From the NCBI GenBank assembly GCA_002422865.1, contig DITN01000036.1, positions 30,833 through 94,832 on the forward strand: a stretch of DNA of 64,000 nt, in the 5' to 3' direction. Position 1 is the stretch's first letter; each line of letters begins with the position of its first letter. This document shows, one piece after another, positions 36,087 to 44,927 of the stretch. The position numbers were made by a program, and so were the translations under genes. Below the pieces are notes generated by a model. It saw only the letters and a list, made by a program, of their open reading frames with translations. It searched no databases and had not been told where the DNA came from. This DNA is from Bacteroidetes bacterium UBA6183 (GTDB lineage: Bacteria > Bacteroidota > Bacteroidia > UKL13-3).

Positions 36087-36677
36087 TCATTTTCTTTTCT
36101 CGAGTTTTAACAATTCATCTATTTTAGTGTGTAATTCTCTGATCTCCTGCTCGGCTTTTAAATTAATGTTGTAATCATTTTTAGCCCTTAACCTGTCTTT
36201 GGATTCTTGTCTATTTTGGCTCATCATAATAATGGGTGCTTGCACTGCCGCAATACAACTCAATATCAAGTTTAAAAGAATAAACGGATATTCATCAAAC
36301 CGTGAACTGGTGTAGGCAAAAGTATTTAATACCACCCAAGCCAAAATAAATCCAAAAAAGGAAATAATAAACGTCCAACTTCCACCAAATTCAGCTATTT
36401 TATCTGCAATACGCTCACCAAAAGTTAAACTACTTTGGTAATTATCCTCCAACTCATCAGCCGATAATTCTAACAAATGCTCCGACTCTTGAGGTGGTTC
36501 TAATTGAAGTAAATGGTTAATGGCCTCCGCGTCAACAAAACCCTTTTTGTCCCATTTGTGGCCGTACTTTTTAATAATTTTAACCACCTGAGGACTAATG
36601 GCTTTGGCTGGCAACATATTTTGTGCATTACCCGACCGACCGCTTATTTGGCATACATATTCGTGATGAGTATTCAT
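36087..36677 (-). CDS. DUF1003 membrane protein
   Basis: 196 residues. The central part TFGERIADKIAEFGGSWTFIISFFGFILAWVVLNTF, then FDEYPFILLNLILSCIAAVQAPIIMMSQNRQESKDRLRAKNDYNINLKAEQEI, is the diagnostic DUF1003 pattern with two membrane helices. The C-terminus is a coiled coil. The N-terminal ~60 residues hold one Cys (residue 9) and His residues. The function of the family is unknown. Confidence 0.88.
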   Translation of the reverse strand: MNTHHEYVCQISGRSGNAQNMLPAKAISPQVVKIIKKYGHKWDKKGFVDAEAINHLLQLEPPQESEHLLELSADELEDNYQSSLTFGERIADKIAEFGGSWTFIISFFGFILAWVVLNTFAYTSSRFDEYPFILLNLILSCIAAVQAPIIMMSQNRQESKDRLRAKNDYNINLKAEQEIRELHTKIDELLKLEKRK

Positions 36678-36761
36678 CGGTATTTTAAATTATCATTCTA
36701 AAATAAACTTTATTTCAACTAAATACATCATTAGTTTTAAATTCGCGCACTTATTAAGATT

Positions 36762-38444
36762 ATGACAGACCACAAAATTATATTTTCGATGGCAGGGGTT
36801 AGCAAAACTTTCCCTCCTCAAAAACAAGTATTAAAAAACATTTACCTATCTTTTTTTTATGGTGCTAAAATTGGTGTTTTAGGTTTAAACGGTTCGGGTA
36901 AATCAAGCCTTTTAAAAATCATTGCAGGTATTGATAAAAACTTCCAGGGTGAGGTTGTATTTGATAGCAAAAACTATAAAATAGGTTTTTTAGAGCAAGA
37001 GCCAAATCTTGACGAAACGAAAACTGTTATTGAAGTAGTAAAAGAAGGTGTGGCTGAAACAATGGCTTTGCTTGATGAGTACAATGCGGTGAATGAAGCC
37101 ATGGGTGAACCCGAGAATTATGAAGACGGGGACAAAATGGAAAAGTTAATGAACCGTTCGGCTGAGTTGCAAGATAAAATTGACGCAGCTAACGCCTGGG
37201 AAATTGATACTACATTGGAAAAAGCCATGGATGCTTTGCGCTGCCCTGATCCTGAAACACCTATTAGTGTGTTAAGTGGTGGTGAGCGCAGACGTGTTGC
37301 CTTATGCCGTTTAATTTTAAGTAACCCTGATATTTTATTATTAGATGAGCCTACCAATCACTTGGATGCAGAATCGGTTGATTGGTTAGAGCAATTCTTG
37401 AAAAACTTCCCGGGTACTGTTATTGCAGTAACCCATGATCGTTATTTCTTGGATAATGTTGCCGGTTGGATTCTTGAACTTGACCGTGGAGAAGGTATTC
37501 CGTGGAAAGGAAATTACAGCAGCTGGTTAGAGCAAAAAGCCAACCGATTAAAAGCCGAAGAAAAAGCTGAAGGCAAACGTGCAAAAGCGTTGGAACGTGA
37601 GTTAGATTGGGTACGCCAAGGTGCCAAAGGAAGACAAGCCAAACAAAAAGCCAGGTTAGGTGCTTACGATAAATTATTGAATGAGGAAACAAAGGAAAAA
37701 GAACAACAATTAGAGTTGTTTATTCCGGCAGGACCTCGTTTGGGTGATGTGGTAATTGAAGCCAAAAATGTAAGCAAAGCATATGGTGATAAATTGTTAT
37801 ACGAAAACCTAAACTTTAATTTACCACGTGGTGGTATAGTTGGGGTGATAGGGCCAAATGGTGCGGGTAAAACCACATTGTTTAAATTAATGATGGGTCT
37901 TGAAGAACCAACCAGTGGCGATTTTAAAGTAGGTGAAACAGTAAAAGTTGCCTATGTAGATCAGAGTCATAAAGATTTATTACCCGAGAAAAGTGTATTT
38001 GACGTAATTAGTGGTGGAACCGAAACCATGATAGTTGGCGGTAAACAAGTAAACGCAAGAGCATACATCAGTAAATTTAATTTTGGTGGTAACGATCAAA
38101 GTAAAAAAGTGGGTGTGTTAAGTGGTGGTGAACGCAACCGTGTGCATTTGGCCATGACCTTAAAAGAAGGTGGGAATGTGTTGTTATTAGATGAACCTAC
38201 CAATGATATTGACGTAAATACTTTACGTGCTTTGGAGGAAGCCATTGAAAATTTCGCAGGTTGTGTGGTAGTGATATCCCACGACAGGTGGTTTATTGAT
38301 AGAATTGCCACCCACATTTTGGCATTTGAAGGCGACTCTCAAGTGGTATTTTTTGAAGGAGCTTACAGCGATTACGAAGAAAACAAACGTCAACGTCTGG
38401 GAAATGTGCAACCAACACGTGTTCGTTATAAAAAGATTATCTAA
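36762..38444 (+). CDS. ettA: Energy-dependent translational throttle protein EttA (ABC-F ATPase)
   Basis: 560 residues with two ABC modules and no membrane part. Module 1: Walker A GLNGSGKSSLLK, signature LSGGERRRVALC, Walker B ILLLDEPTNHLD. Between the modules is the arm/linker rich in Lys/Arg/Glu (EQKANRLKAEEKAEGKRAKALERELDWVRQGAKGRQAKQKARL), typical for EttA. Module 2: GPNGAGKTTLFKLM, LSGGERNRVHLA, VLLLDEPTNDID. The C-terminus ends with PTRVRYKKI, as in EttA. It binds the ribosomal E site and gates elongation by ATP/ADP ratio. Single gene with terminator. Confidence 0.94.
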   Translation: MTDHKIIFSMAGVSKTFPPQKQVLKNIYLSFFYGAKIGVLGLNGSGKSSLLKIIAGIDKNFQGEVVFDSKNYKIGFLEQEPNLDETKTVIEVVKEGVAETMALLDEYNAVNEAMGEPENYEDGDKMEKLMNRSAELQDKIDAANAWEIDTTLEKAMDALRCPDPETPISVLSGGERRRVALCRLILSNPDILLLDEPTNHLDAESVDWLEQFLKNFPGTVIAVTHDRYFLDNVAGWILELDRGEGIPWKGNYSSWLEQKANRLKAEEKAEGKRAKALERELDWVRQGAKGRQAKQKARLGAYDKLLNEETKEKEQQLELFIPAGPRLGDVVIEAKNVSKAYGDKLLYENLNFNLPRGGIVGVIGPNGAGKTTLFKLMMGLEEPTSGDFKVGETVKVAYVDQSHKDLLPEKSVFDVISGGTETMIVGGKQVNARAYISKFNFGGNDQSKKVGVLSGGERNRVHLAMTLKEGGNVLLLDEPTNDIDVNTLRALEEAIENFAGCVVVISHDRWFIDRIATHILAFEGDSQVVFFEGAYSDYEENKRQRLGNVQPTRVRYKKII

Positions 38445-38468
38445 ACCTAAAGAATTATACTTTAAAAT

Positions 38469-38504
38469 TATGCCGCCTAACGCTACAGTTGGGCGGCATT
38501 TTTT
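38469..38504 (+). terminator. ettA terminator
   Basis: ATGCCGCC / GGCGGCAT arms with an AAC/GTT inner extension, then T's. Confidence 0.85.
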
Positions 38505-38561
38505 ATGCTATTTTTTTATTTGAAAACAATACATATATTGGTGTAATAATAGGCCAAACTT

Positions 38562-39689
38562 ATGTTAAGTTTCTGGGAGTCAAATTCGCTCGTAAACTAC
38601 CAATATATTATTGTAGGAGCCGGTATTACCGGGTTAAGTACCGCTTGTGCCATCAAAGAAAAAAATCCCAAAGCATCTGTACTTGTTGTTGAAAAAGGAA
38701 TTTTACCTACGGGTGCAAGCACTAAAAATGCCGGATTTGCTTGCATCGGATCTTATACCGAAAAATGGGCCGATTATGAACGTTTGGGTGAAGAGCAATT
38801 TTTACAATTGATAGAAGACCGATGGATTGGTTTGTACTTGTTGCGTAAGCGTTTGGGTGATGACCACATTGATTATATAAACCACGGGGGCTTCGAATTA
38901 ATGATTAACGAAACCGGAGCCGAGGGAGATAAAGTAGCTAAACTTAACGAACTGCTTGCACCTATGTTTAAAAAGCAGGTGTTTTATATCGTACCACAAT
39001 TTATCAACCAGTTTGGGTTTAATGCTGATATTGTAAGCGACATGGTATTTAACCCATTTGAAGGACAAATTGATACCGGTAAAATGATGAATACGTTGCT
39101 GAATTATGCCGGTATTTTACAGATAAGGGTAATTACAGGAACAGATGTAAAACACATTGAAGATACACCCACCGGAGCGAAAGTATATTGCCAAAATAAT
39201 GGACAGCTAATTACTTTTAATGCCGAACAGGTGGCTATTTGCACCAATGCATTTACCAAACATTTTTTACCTGATGAAGAAATAACCCCGGGACGTGGTC
39301 AGGTTTTATGCACTGCACCAATTGATGATTTAAAGTTTACCGGCATTTTTCATTTTGATGAAGGTTATTATTATTTTAGAAACTATGGTAAACGTATAAT
39401 TTTTGGTGGTGGAAGAAACATTGATTTTGAGACAGAAACTACTACACAATTTGAGTTAAACCCACGTATACAAAACCAATTAAACTATTTTTTAGACGAA
39501 GTAATTTTACCCAATACTCCTTACACCGTAGAACACCAATGGAGTGGGATCATGGCTTTTAACGAACAAAAAACGCCATTGGTAAAACGCGTGAATCAAC
39601 ACGTGGTGGTAGGCGCAAGGTTAAACGGCATGGGTGTAGCACTTGCCAGTAAAATTGCTGATACGCTTGCAACATTAATGATGAAATAA
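38562..39689 (+). CDS. FAD-dependent oxidoreductase (DAO family)
   Basis: 375 residues. The Rossmann FAD loop YIIVGAGITGLSTACAIKEKNP is followed by the second-strand Glu (VLVVEKG). Later segments are GASTKNAGFACIG, GFNADIVSDMVFNPFEGQIDTGKMMNTLL, AEQVAICTNAF, TPGRGQVLCT and the C-terminal flavin loop VVVGARLNGMGVALASKIAD. This is the D-amino-acid oxidase/glycine oxidase fold. The substrate is not evident; an amino acid or a secondary amine is likely. The ATG at 38562 is the only possible start. It is followed 10 bases later by a small secreted protein gene. Confidence 0.85.
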   Translation: MLSFWESNSLVNYQYIIVGAGITGLSTACAIKEKNPKASVLVVEKGILPTGASTKNAGFACIGSYTEKWADYERLGEEQFLQLIEDRWIGLYLLRKRLGDDHIDYINHGGFELMINETGAEGDKVAKLNELLAPMFKKQVFYIVPQFINQFGFNADIVSDMVFNPFEGQIDTGKMMNTLLNYAGILQIRVITGTDVKHIEDTPTGAKVYCQNNGQLITFNAEQVAICTNAFTKHFLPDEEITPGRGQVLCTAPIDDLKFTGIFHFDEGYYYFRNYGKRIIFGGGRNIDFETETTTQFELNPRIQNQLNYFLDEVILPNTPYTVEHQWSGIMAFNEQKTPLVKRVNQHVVVGARLNGMGVALASKIADTLATLMMK

Positions 39690-39699
39690 CAACCTGATT

Positions 39700-40206
39700 A
39701 TGATAAAAAAAACAATCATTTTATTTACCCTGCAATTTACATTTGGACTTGCCCTTATGGCGCAAACCGTGGTTTATAAAGCCGATTTAAAACTACATCC
39801 CGACAGTAAAAACCAAAACGGATGCGTATTGTCTATTTATGAAATGAACCAAAGCTTCGACTTTAATAATAACATAAAATGGGAGTTTAACATACAAGAG
39901 TTCACCCCCACCCTTGAGGCGGAACAGTACCTTGCCACTGTTGTAAAAAAAGAATGGTCGATTACCTTTTTACATAAACAAACCAACGAAAAGTTACAGG
40001 CAGAAAGTTTACCTAAAGAAGAATCGCTGATTAATGCGGAATGTGTGTTTAATGGAATAATCATGCCGATTGATATCAACATACATAAGAAAAAAAGTAA
40101 AGATAAATCTGTTTACAACGAACTTTCATTTTCGTTAACAGGTCATCAGGTAGGTGCAAATTCTGACGAAATATTTTTATTTAAAATGATACTTACTCCG
40201 CAATAA
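39700..40206 (+). CDS. Hypothetical secreted protein
   Basis: 168 residues with a signal peptide (MIKKTIILFTLQFTFGLALMAQ). The mature part has alternating polar and hydrophobic segments suggesting a single beta-sandwich, two Cys (near residues 42 and 115), and a Lys-rich loop (HKKKSKDKS). I do not recognise the family. It lies 10 bases after the oxidoreductase gene and shares its terminator, so the two are probably co-transcribed. Confidence 0.65.
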   Translation: MIKKTIILFTLQFTFGLALMAQTVVYKADLKLHPDSKNQNGCVLSIYEMNQSFDFNNNIKWEFNIQEFTPTLEAEQYLATVVKKEWSITFLHKQTNEKLQAESLPKEESLINAECVFNGIIMPIDINIHKKKSKDKSVYNELSFSLTGHQVGANSDEIFLFKMILTPQ

Positions 40207-40228
40207 CTTTTTACAATTTTACACCAAC

Positions 40229-40262
40229 AAAAAAGCCATCAGGTATACCCGATGGCTTTTTT
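40229..40262. terminator. Bidirectional terminator before the amino-acid permease
   Basis: AAAAAGCCATC / GATGGCTTTTT with an inner GGTA/TACC pair. Confidence 0.9.
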
Positions 40263-40281
40263 CATATCATAATAAATACAG

Positions 40282-41865
40282 CTATTTCTCTTGGTTATTT
40301 TTGTGCAATTTACTGTTACGTTTACCGTAACTAAAGTATACCAGCAACCCAAATACCATCCAGACAATTGCTACCTTAAGTGTTTGTGCATCCAAGGCTA
40401 TAATCATACCGGTACAAACCAATATACCCAAAATAGGAATTAAAGGTACCAATGGGGTTTTAAATGGTCGTTCAATCGCTGGTGATTTAACACGCATAAT
40501 CCATACACCTGCACTTACCAAAACAAAGGCGAACAACGTACCAAAACTTGTTAAATCTCCTGCCACACTGCCCGGTACAAACGCGGCAAAAAGTCCAACA
40601 AAAACAAACAAAATAATATTGGCTTTGTATGGTGTTTTGTATTTAGGATGTAACTCGCTGAACGCTTTTGGCATCAATCCATCATTACTCATACTGAAAA
40701 ATACACGGCTTTGCCCCATTAACATCACCAATATTACCGAACTGAAACCGGCTAAAATGGCAACGGTTACACTTGTACCTAACCACTCATAACCCACCAT
40801 GTAATTTTGAATGGCATAAGCAACAGATGCTTCTTTTCCTGTTGTTTTAAACTCTTGCCAATTGGCAACACCCGTTAACACGTGGCCAAACAAAATGTAT
40901 AAAATGGTACAAATAACCAATGAACCTAAAATACCAATGGGCATATCACGCTTCGGATTTTTAGCTTCTTGAGCTGCTGTACTAACGGCATCAAAACCAA
41001 TAAAAGCAAAAAATACAATGGCGGCACCGCCAAGTACGCCACCCCAACCCCATTTAAAGAAACCTTCATGGCCCGGTGTACCTTCAGGAACAAGGTAAGG
41101 CATGTGGTTTTCAGGTTTAATGTATTGCCAACCTATTGCTATAAACAATAATACTATTGCAACTTTTATAAATACGATGATGGCGTTAAGCATTGCACTT
41201 TCTTGCGTACCTTTAATTAATACTAGGGTAATTAAAAATAAAATAACCAAAGCCGGTAGGTTTACAAAACCATTGGTTATTGATACAAATCCAATGAGGT
41301 TTTGTGGTAACATGGCAAACTGCTCTTCACTTAAAATGAGCTCACCATTTTTTACCATGGTTGCCCACTCAGGTTTGTAAGCTACAATTTGCGCAATGTT
41401 ATCGAAAGTTACTTTGTGTAAACTCTCGAAAGGACTGTGGCACCATTCATACGGTATTGCCCCTCCAAGCAAATTATTAAGGTACTCACTCCAAGCAATA
41501 CTAACCGTGGCCGCCCCCAATGCATATTCCATCATTAAAGCCCAACCAATAATCCATGCTACTAACTCGCCCATGGTTACATAACTGTATGCATAAGCAC
41601 TACCCGCAATTGGAATCATAGCCGCAAACTCTGCATAACATATACCTGCAAAGGCACAACCAATAGCTGCAACTATAAAAGATAAGGTAACGGCAGGACC
41701 CGATGCTTCGGCTGCTGCAGCGGCTGTTCGTACAAATAATCCTGCACCGATAATTGCCCCAACACCTAACCCAATCAAGTTACCTGCACCTAATGTACGC
41801 TTCAATTGGTGGCCTTCCGACTCCTTCAATAAATGGTCAATATTTTTTCGAGAAAATGATCCCAT
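40282..41865 (-). CDS. APC-family amino-acid permease (cationic amino acid transporter type)
   Basis: 527 residues and 12 or more membrane helices. The family start KRTLGAGNLIGLGVGAIIGAGLFVRTAAAAAEASGPAVTLSFIVAAIGCAFAGICYAEFAAMIPIAGSAYAY shows the GAIIGAG unwound helix 1 and the helix 2-3 region. FAFIGFDAVSTAAQEAKNPKRDMPIGI is helix 6 with the APC motif. A hydrophilic loop of about 45 residues between helices 3 and 4 (LHKVTFDNIAQIVAYKPEW...) is usual in this subgroup. It imports amino acids, substrate unknown. Single gene. Confidence 0.9.
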   Translation of the reverse strand: MGSFSRKNIDHLLKESEGHQLKRTLGAGNLIGLGVGAIIGAGLFVRTAAAAAEASGPAVTLSFIVAAIGCAFAGICYAEFAAMIPIAGSAYAYSYVTMGELVAWIIGWALMMEYALGAATVSIAWSEYLNNLLGGAIPYEWCHSPFESLHKVTFDNIAQIVAYKPEWATMVKNGELILSEEQFAMLPQNLIGFVSITNGFVNLPALVILFLITLVLIKGTQESAMLNAIIVFIKVAIVLLFIAIGWQYIKPENHMPYLVPEGTPGHEGFFKWGWGGVLGGAAIVFFAFIGFDAVSTAAQEAKNPKRDMPIGILGSLVICTILYILFGHVLTGVANWQEFKTTGKEASVAYAIQNYMVGYEWLGTSVTVAILAGFSSVILVMLMGQSRVFFSMSNDGLMPKAFSELHPKYKTPYKANIILFVFVGLFAAFVPGSVAGDLTSFGTLFAFVLVSAGVWIMRVKSPAIERPFKTPLVPLIPILGILVCTGMIIALDAQTLKVAIVWMVFGLLVYFSYGKRNSKLHKNNQEK

Positions 41866-41982
41866 ACTGTTATTTTTACTTTATTAAGAGATGGCTAATA
41901 TAGCTATGTTTTGCGCATTGCAAAACACATTTTATACCTCGTGACGGTAAAACAGAAATGTTGGATATTTAGGGTTGATGGT

Positions 41983-42990
41983 TTAAAGAATACGAAGCAA
42001 AATCTCCTTCAATAATTCATCATGCGAGGCAGACGCATTGTTTACACCTTTACTCTTCAGATCGTATTCGTGAACAATTCTGATACAACGCTCCAGTTCA
42101 TCTGCACTGTACCTACTCGCGGCATTCATGTAATCTTTTGCTTGATAGTAATTTAAACCAAATTTACGTTGCAATTGCCCTTGATCCTTAATGTTACTTT
42201 GTTTAACCATATAGGTTTTACTAAAGAAGTTATTCATGTTAATTAAAGCGGCAATAATGCTAAAGTCTTTATTTTTACCCATGTGATGAGCAATATGCAT
42301 GGCCCTTCCACTGTTTTTAAGTGCCACTGCCCCCATCAACTCAAAAATATTAAACTCTTTACTTATACCAATTTTTAACTCTACATCGGTATCTGTAATT
42401 TGGGTATCGCCATCCTTATTTATCATTAGTTTTTCCAGCTCATTGGCAATTTTCCCCAAATCACTTCCCAAACTATCTGCAATTAACCCCGCACTGCGCG
42501 AACTGATGCTAAACCCTCTTGATTTTAAATAATGTTCTATCCAAGCCGGCAATTCATTGTCGTATAATTTCTTAGATTCGAAAACAACATGTTTGCTCAG
42601 TGTTTTGTAAACTCGTGTACGCTTGTCTAGTTTTTCTTTTTTGTAGCAAATAATTAAAATGGTACTAGGTACAGGTTTTTCAAAATAAGCTTCAAACTCT
42701 TCTAAGTTTTTTAAGTTTTGCGCCTCTTTAACAATAATAACCTGATGATCTGCCATCATCGGAAAACGTTTTGCATGGTTGATGATGGTTGCGGTATCTG
42801 TATCTTTACCGTACAACACAACCTGATTAAAACCTTTCTCCCCCTCGTTTAAAATGTTTTGCTCCGCGTAATGACTTAACTCATCGATGTAATAGTGCTC
42901 GGCACCAAACAAAAAATACACAGGTGCAAATTTTCTTGCTTTAAGTCCTGATAGTATTTTATTAAAATCTGAGCTATTTTCCGCAGCCAT
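41983..42990 (-). CDS. holA: DNA polymerase III delta subunit
   Basis: 335 residues. The N-terminal AAA-like domain starts KARKFAPVYFLFGAEHYYIDELSHYAEQ and has no Walker A Lys motif, as expected for delta. VPSTILIICYKKEKLDKRTRVYKTL and the C-terminal collar helices (LIADSLGSDLGKIANELEKLM...; NIFELMGAVALKNSGRAM) fit delta of the clamp loader. It opens the sliding clamp. It is divergent from the HsdR-N-like gene with 21 bases between the start codons. Confidence 0.9.
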   Translation of the reverse strand: MAAENSSDFNKILSGLKARKFAPVYFLFGAEHYYIDELSHYAEQNILNEGEKGFNQVVLYGKDTDTATIINHAKRFPMMADHQVIIVKEAQNLKNLEEFEAYFEKPVPSTILIICYKKEKLDKRTRVYKTLSKHVVFESKKLYDNELPAWIEHYLKSRGFSISSRSAGLIADSLGSDLGKIANELEKLMINKDGDTQITDTDVELKIGISKEFNIFELMGAVALKNSGRAMHIAHHMGKNKDFSIIAALINMNNFFSKTYMVKQSNIKDQGQLQRKFGLNYYQAKDYMNAASRYSADELERCIRIVHEYDLKSKGVNNASASHDELLKEILLRIL

Positions 42991-42995
42991 TTACT

Positions 42996-43003
42996 TAGTT
43001 TTG
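42996..43003 (+). promoter_or_regulatory. Minus-7 element TAGTTTTG of the HsdR-N-like gene
   Basis: TAnnTTTG match in the 21-base holA/HsdR-N gap, 8 bases before the ATG at 43012. Confidence 0.45.
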
Positions 43004-43011
43004 ATTTATTA

Positions 43012-43458
43012 ATGCAGCTAAACTTTCCTACATACAATTTTAAGGTTAAAAAGGTTGAAAACAGAAATTATATTTTCGACATCATTCGGAAAAAATTTGT
43101 GGTTTTAACCCCAGAAGAGTGGGTAAGGCAACATTTGGTGCATTATTTAATACACCACTGCGGTTGTACACCTTCATTAATGGCTGTGGAAAAAGGGCTA
43201 ACGGTTAATGGACTGCAAAAAAGATTTGATGTGTTGGTTTATGATAACAAGGGCAAAGCCATTTTGTTAGCCGAATGTAAAGCGCCTGATATTCAGTTAT
43301 CTGAAAATACTTTTTTACAAGCCGCTGTCTATAACCAATCTTTGGCCGTAAGTAGGTTAGTTATTACCAATGGCTTAGAGTTACGCTTTTGCCAATACAA
43401 CAACACCTTTACAGCCTACGAAATTACCAACGATATTCCCCAATATCCATTTACGTAA
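43012..43458 (+). CDS. Stand-alone HsdR N-terminal-like nuclease-fold protein
   Basis: 148 residues. A type I restriction enzyme R-subunit N-terminal domain is seen without helicase or methylase: TPEEWVRQHLVHYLIHHCGCTPSLMAVEKGL, KRFDVLVYDNKGKAILLAECKAPDIQLSENTFLQAAVYN, then LVITNGLELRFCQY. The D-x(n)-ECK pair (D ~76, E/K ~92-94) is the PD-(D/E)xK active site and looks intact. In Bacteroidota such small proteins usually sit beside holA, as here, so a housekeeping DNA-repair or replication role is more likely than restriction (inference). Confidence 0.8.
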   Translation: MQLNFPTYNFKVKKVENRNYIFDIIRKKFVVLTPEEWVRQHLVHYLIHHCGCTPSLMAVEKGLTVNGLQKRFDVLVYDNKGKAILLAECKAPDIQLSENTFLQAAVYNQSLAVSRLVITNGLELRFCQYNNTFTAYEITNDIPQYPFT

Positions 43459-43521
43459 AAATAAATAAACCTTAATTGAAGCCCAATTATATTTGAAAAC
43501 TAATATTAAAATACATACATC

Positions 43522-44316
43522 ATGATTAACAATCACGAAATAGATTACCGCATTTTAGGGAACGAAATGCAATGTGTTGAAATTGAACTTGACCCACAAG
43601 AGAGTGTTGTTGCAGAACCGGGCAGCTTTATGATGATGGATAATGGCATTGAAATGCAAACCATATTTGGCGATGGCTCTCAACAACAAAATGGCATTTT
43701 AGGCAAATTATTCTCAGCCGGTAAACGTTTATTAACCGGTGAAAACTTGTTTATGACAGCTTACACCAATATTGGTCAAGGTAAAAAACAGGTAACTTTT
43801 GCATCACCTTATCCCGGTCGTATTATTCCTTTAGATTTATACCATTTAGGGGGTAAAATTATTTGTCAAAAAGATTCGTTTTTATGCGCTGCAAAAGGGG
43901 TAAGTGTTGGTATTGAATTTCAGCGTAAATTAGGTACTGGTTTATTTGGTGGGGAAGGTTTTATCATGCAAAAACTAGAAGGTGATGGAATGGCCTTTGT
44001 GCACAGTGGTGGACATGTGATTGAACGTACTTTGCAGCCTGGTGAAATGCTTAAAGTGGATACCGGATGTATTGTAGCTTTTACGCATGATGTGAACTAC
44101 GATATTCAATTTGTAGGCGGAATTAAAAATACCTTGTTTGGTGGTGAAGGTGTATTTTTTGCAACCTTATCAGGACCAGGAAAAGTTTGGATTCAAACTT
44201 TACCAATAAGCCGCTTAGCAGGACGATTAATGGCGTACGCATCTTTTAATAGAAAAGAAGAAGGCAGTGTACTTGGAGGATTAGGTAATATTTTGGATGG
44301 TGATGGCCGTTGGTAA
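43522..44316 (+). CDS. AIM24/TIGR00266-family protein
   Basis: 264 residues forming three repeated beta units: VEIELDPQESVVAEPGSFMMMDNGIEM, the glycine-rich loop KRLLTGENLFMTAYTN, and FLCAAKGVSVGIEFQRKLGTGLFGGEGFIMQKLEGDGMAFVHSGGHVIERTLQPGEML. The C-terminus is GPGKVWIQTLPISRLAGRL. This is the full pattern of the AIM24 (TIGR00266) family. The role in bacteria is not known; the mitochondrial relative stabilises membrane complexes. Transcribed with its own terminator. Confidence 0.9.
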   Translation: MINNHEIDYRILGNEMQCVEIELDPQESVVAEPGSFMMMDNGIEMQTIFGDGSQQQNGILGKLFSAGKRLLTGENLFMTAYTNIGQGKKQVTFASPYPGRIIPLDLYHLGGKIICQKDSFLCAAKGVSVGIEFQRKLGTGLFGGEGFIMQKLEGDGMAFVHSGGHVIERTLQPGEMLKVDTGCIVAFTHDVNYDIQFVGGIKNTLFGGEGVFFATLSGPGKVWIQTLPISRLAGRLMAYASFNRKEEGSVLGGLGNILDGDGRW

Positions 44317-44338
44317 TTAATACATCATTATAAACTAA

Positions 44339-44378
44339 AAATAGGCTGCTTCAATATAGAATCAGCCTATTTTTTTTG
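44339..44378 (+). terminator. Terminator after the AIM24 gene
   Basis: AAATAGGCTG / CAGCCTATTT arms with a 14-base loop, then T's. Confidence 0.8.
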
Positions 44379-44399
44379 TGGTGTAGCTAAAATTAGATT

Positions 44400-44927
44400 T
44401 TATTTCATCGAGAAATTTCTTCCAATACTCACCCCAAACCAGTTTTCATATTTACCATCACGAATAAAAGGCGTATAGCTCATCCTGAAACAAACCTTAT
44501 TGGTTTCAATCACCCTAAAACCAATGGCAGCAGTGGGTACAATTTCTCTTTCTGTTGCACTTTTGTTTACCAAGGTAAAACCAATTCCTAATTCAATTTT
44601 TTCTTTACGTTCTCTGCTTCCCAATAAAATCGAGGTCGTAAACGGAGCCAATATTGCACCTTTATCCATATCAATTTTATTAAGCAAACGGCCATCTGTA
44701 AAACTGTAAGCCACGCCTACCCTACCTACCCAACCTAATTTGGTACTGCGGTATAATATTTTTTCATAGTTTAACGAATATAAAAAAGCAGCTCCACCTA
44801 GTTCTACATACCAGTTATTTAATCCGGTAGGTTCGCGGTATGGTTTCTCTTGTGCCAAAAGATTTAACGGAATTATGAATATGCTTAACCATAAACAAAT
44901 GGTAACTTTGGTGATGTATTTGCGCAT
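44400..44927 (-). CDS. Outer-membrane beta-barrel-like hypothetical protein
   Basis: 175 residues with a signal peptide (MRKYITKVTICLWLSIFIIPLNLLAQ). The rest shows alternating strands (WYVELGGAAFLYSLNYEKIL, LGWVGRVGVAYSF, IELGIGFTLVN, AAIGFRVI, CFRMSYTPFI) and ends NWFGVSIGRNFSMK, a typical barrel with a terminal aromatic strand. No named family. The ATG (44925-44927) overlaps the ATG of the divergent UbiA-like gene by two bases. Confidence 0.7.
   Translation of the reverse strand: MRKYITKVTICLWLSIFIIPLNLLAQEKPYREPTGLNNWYVELGGAAFLYSLNYEKILYRSTKLGWVGRVGVAYSFTDGRLLNKIDMDKGAILAPFTTSILLGSRERKEKIELGIGFTLVNKSATEREIVPTAAIGFRVIETNKVCFRMSYTPFIRDGKYENWFGVSIGRNFSMK

Noticed and set aside
43012..43458. 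A type I restriction system
   Set aside because: Only the R-subunit N-terminal-like domain is present; no helicase, methylase or specificity gene lies within the window.
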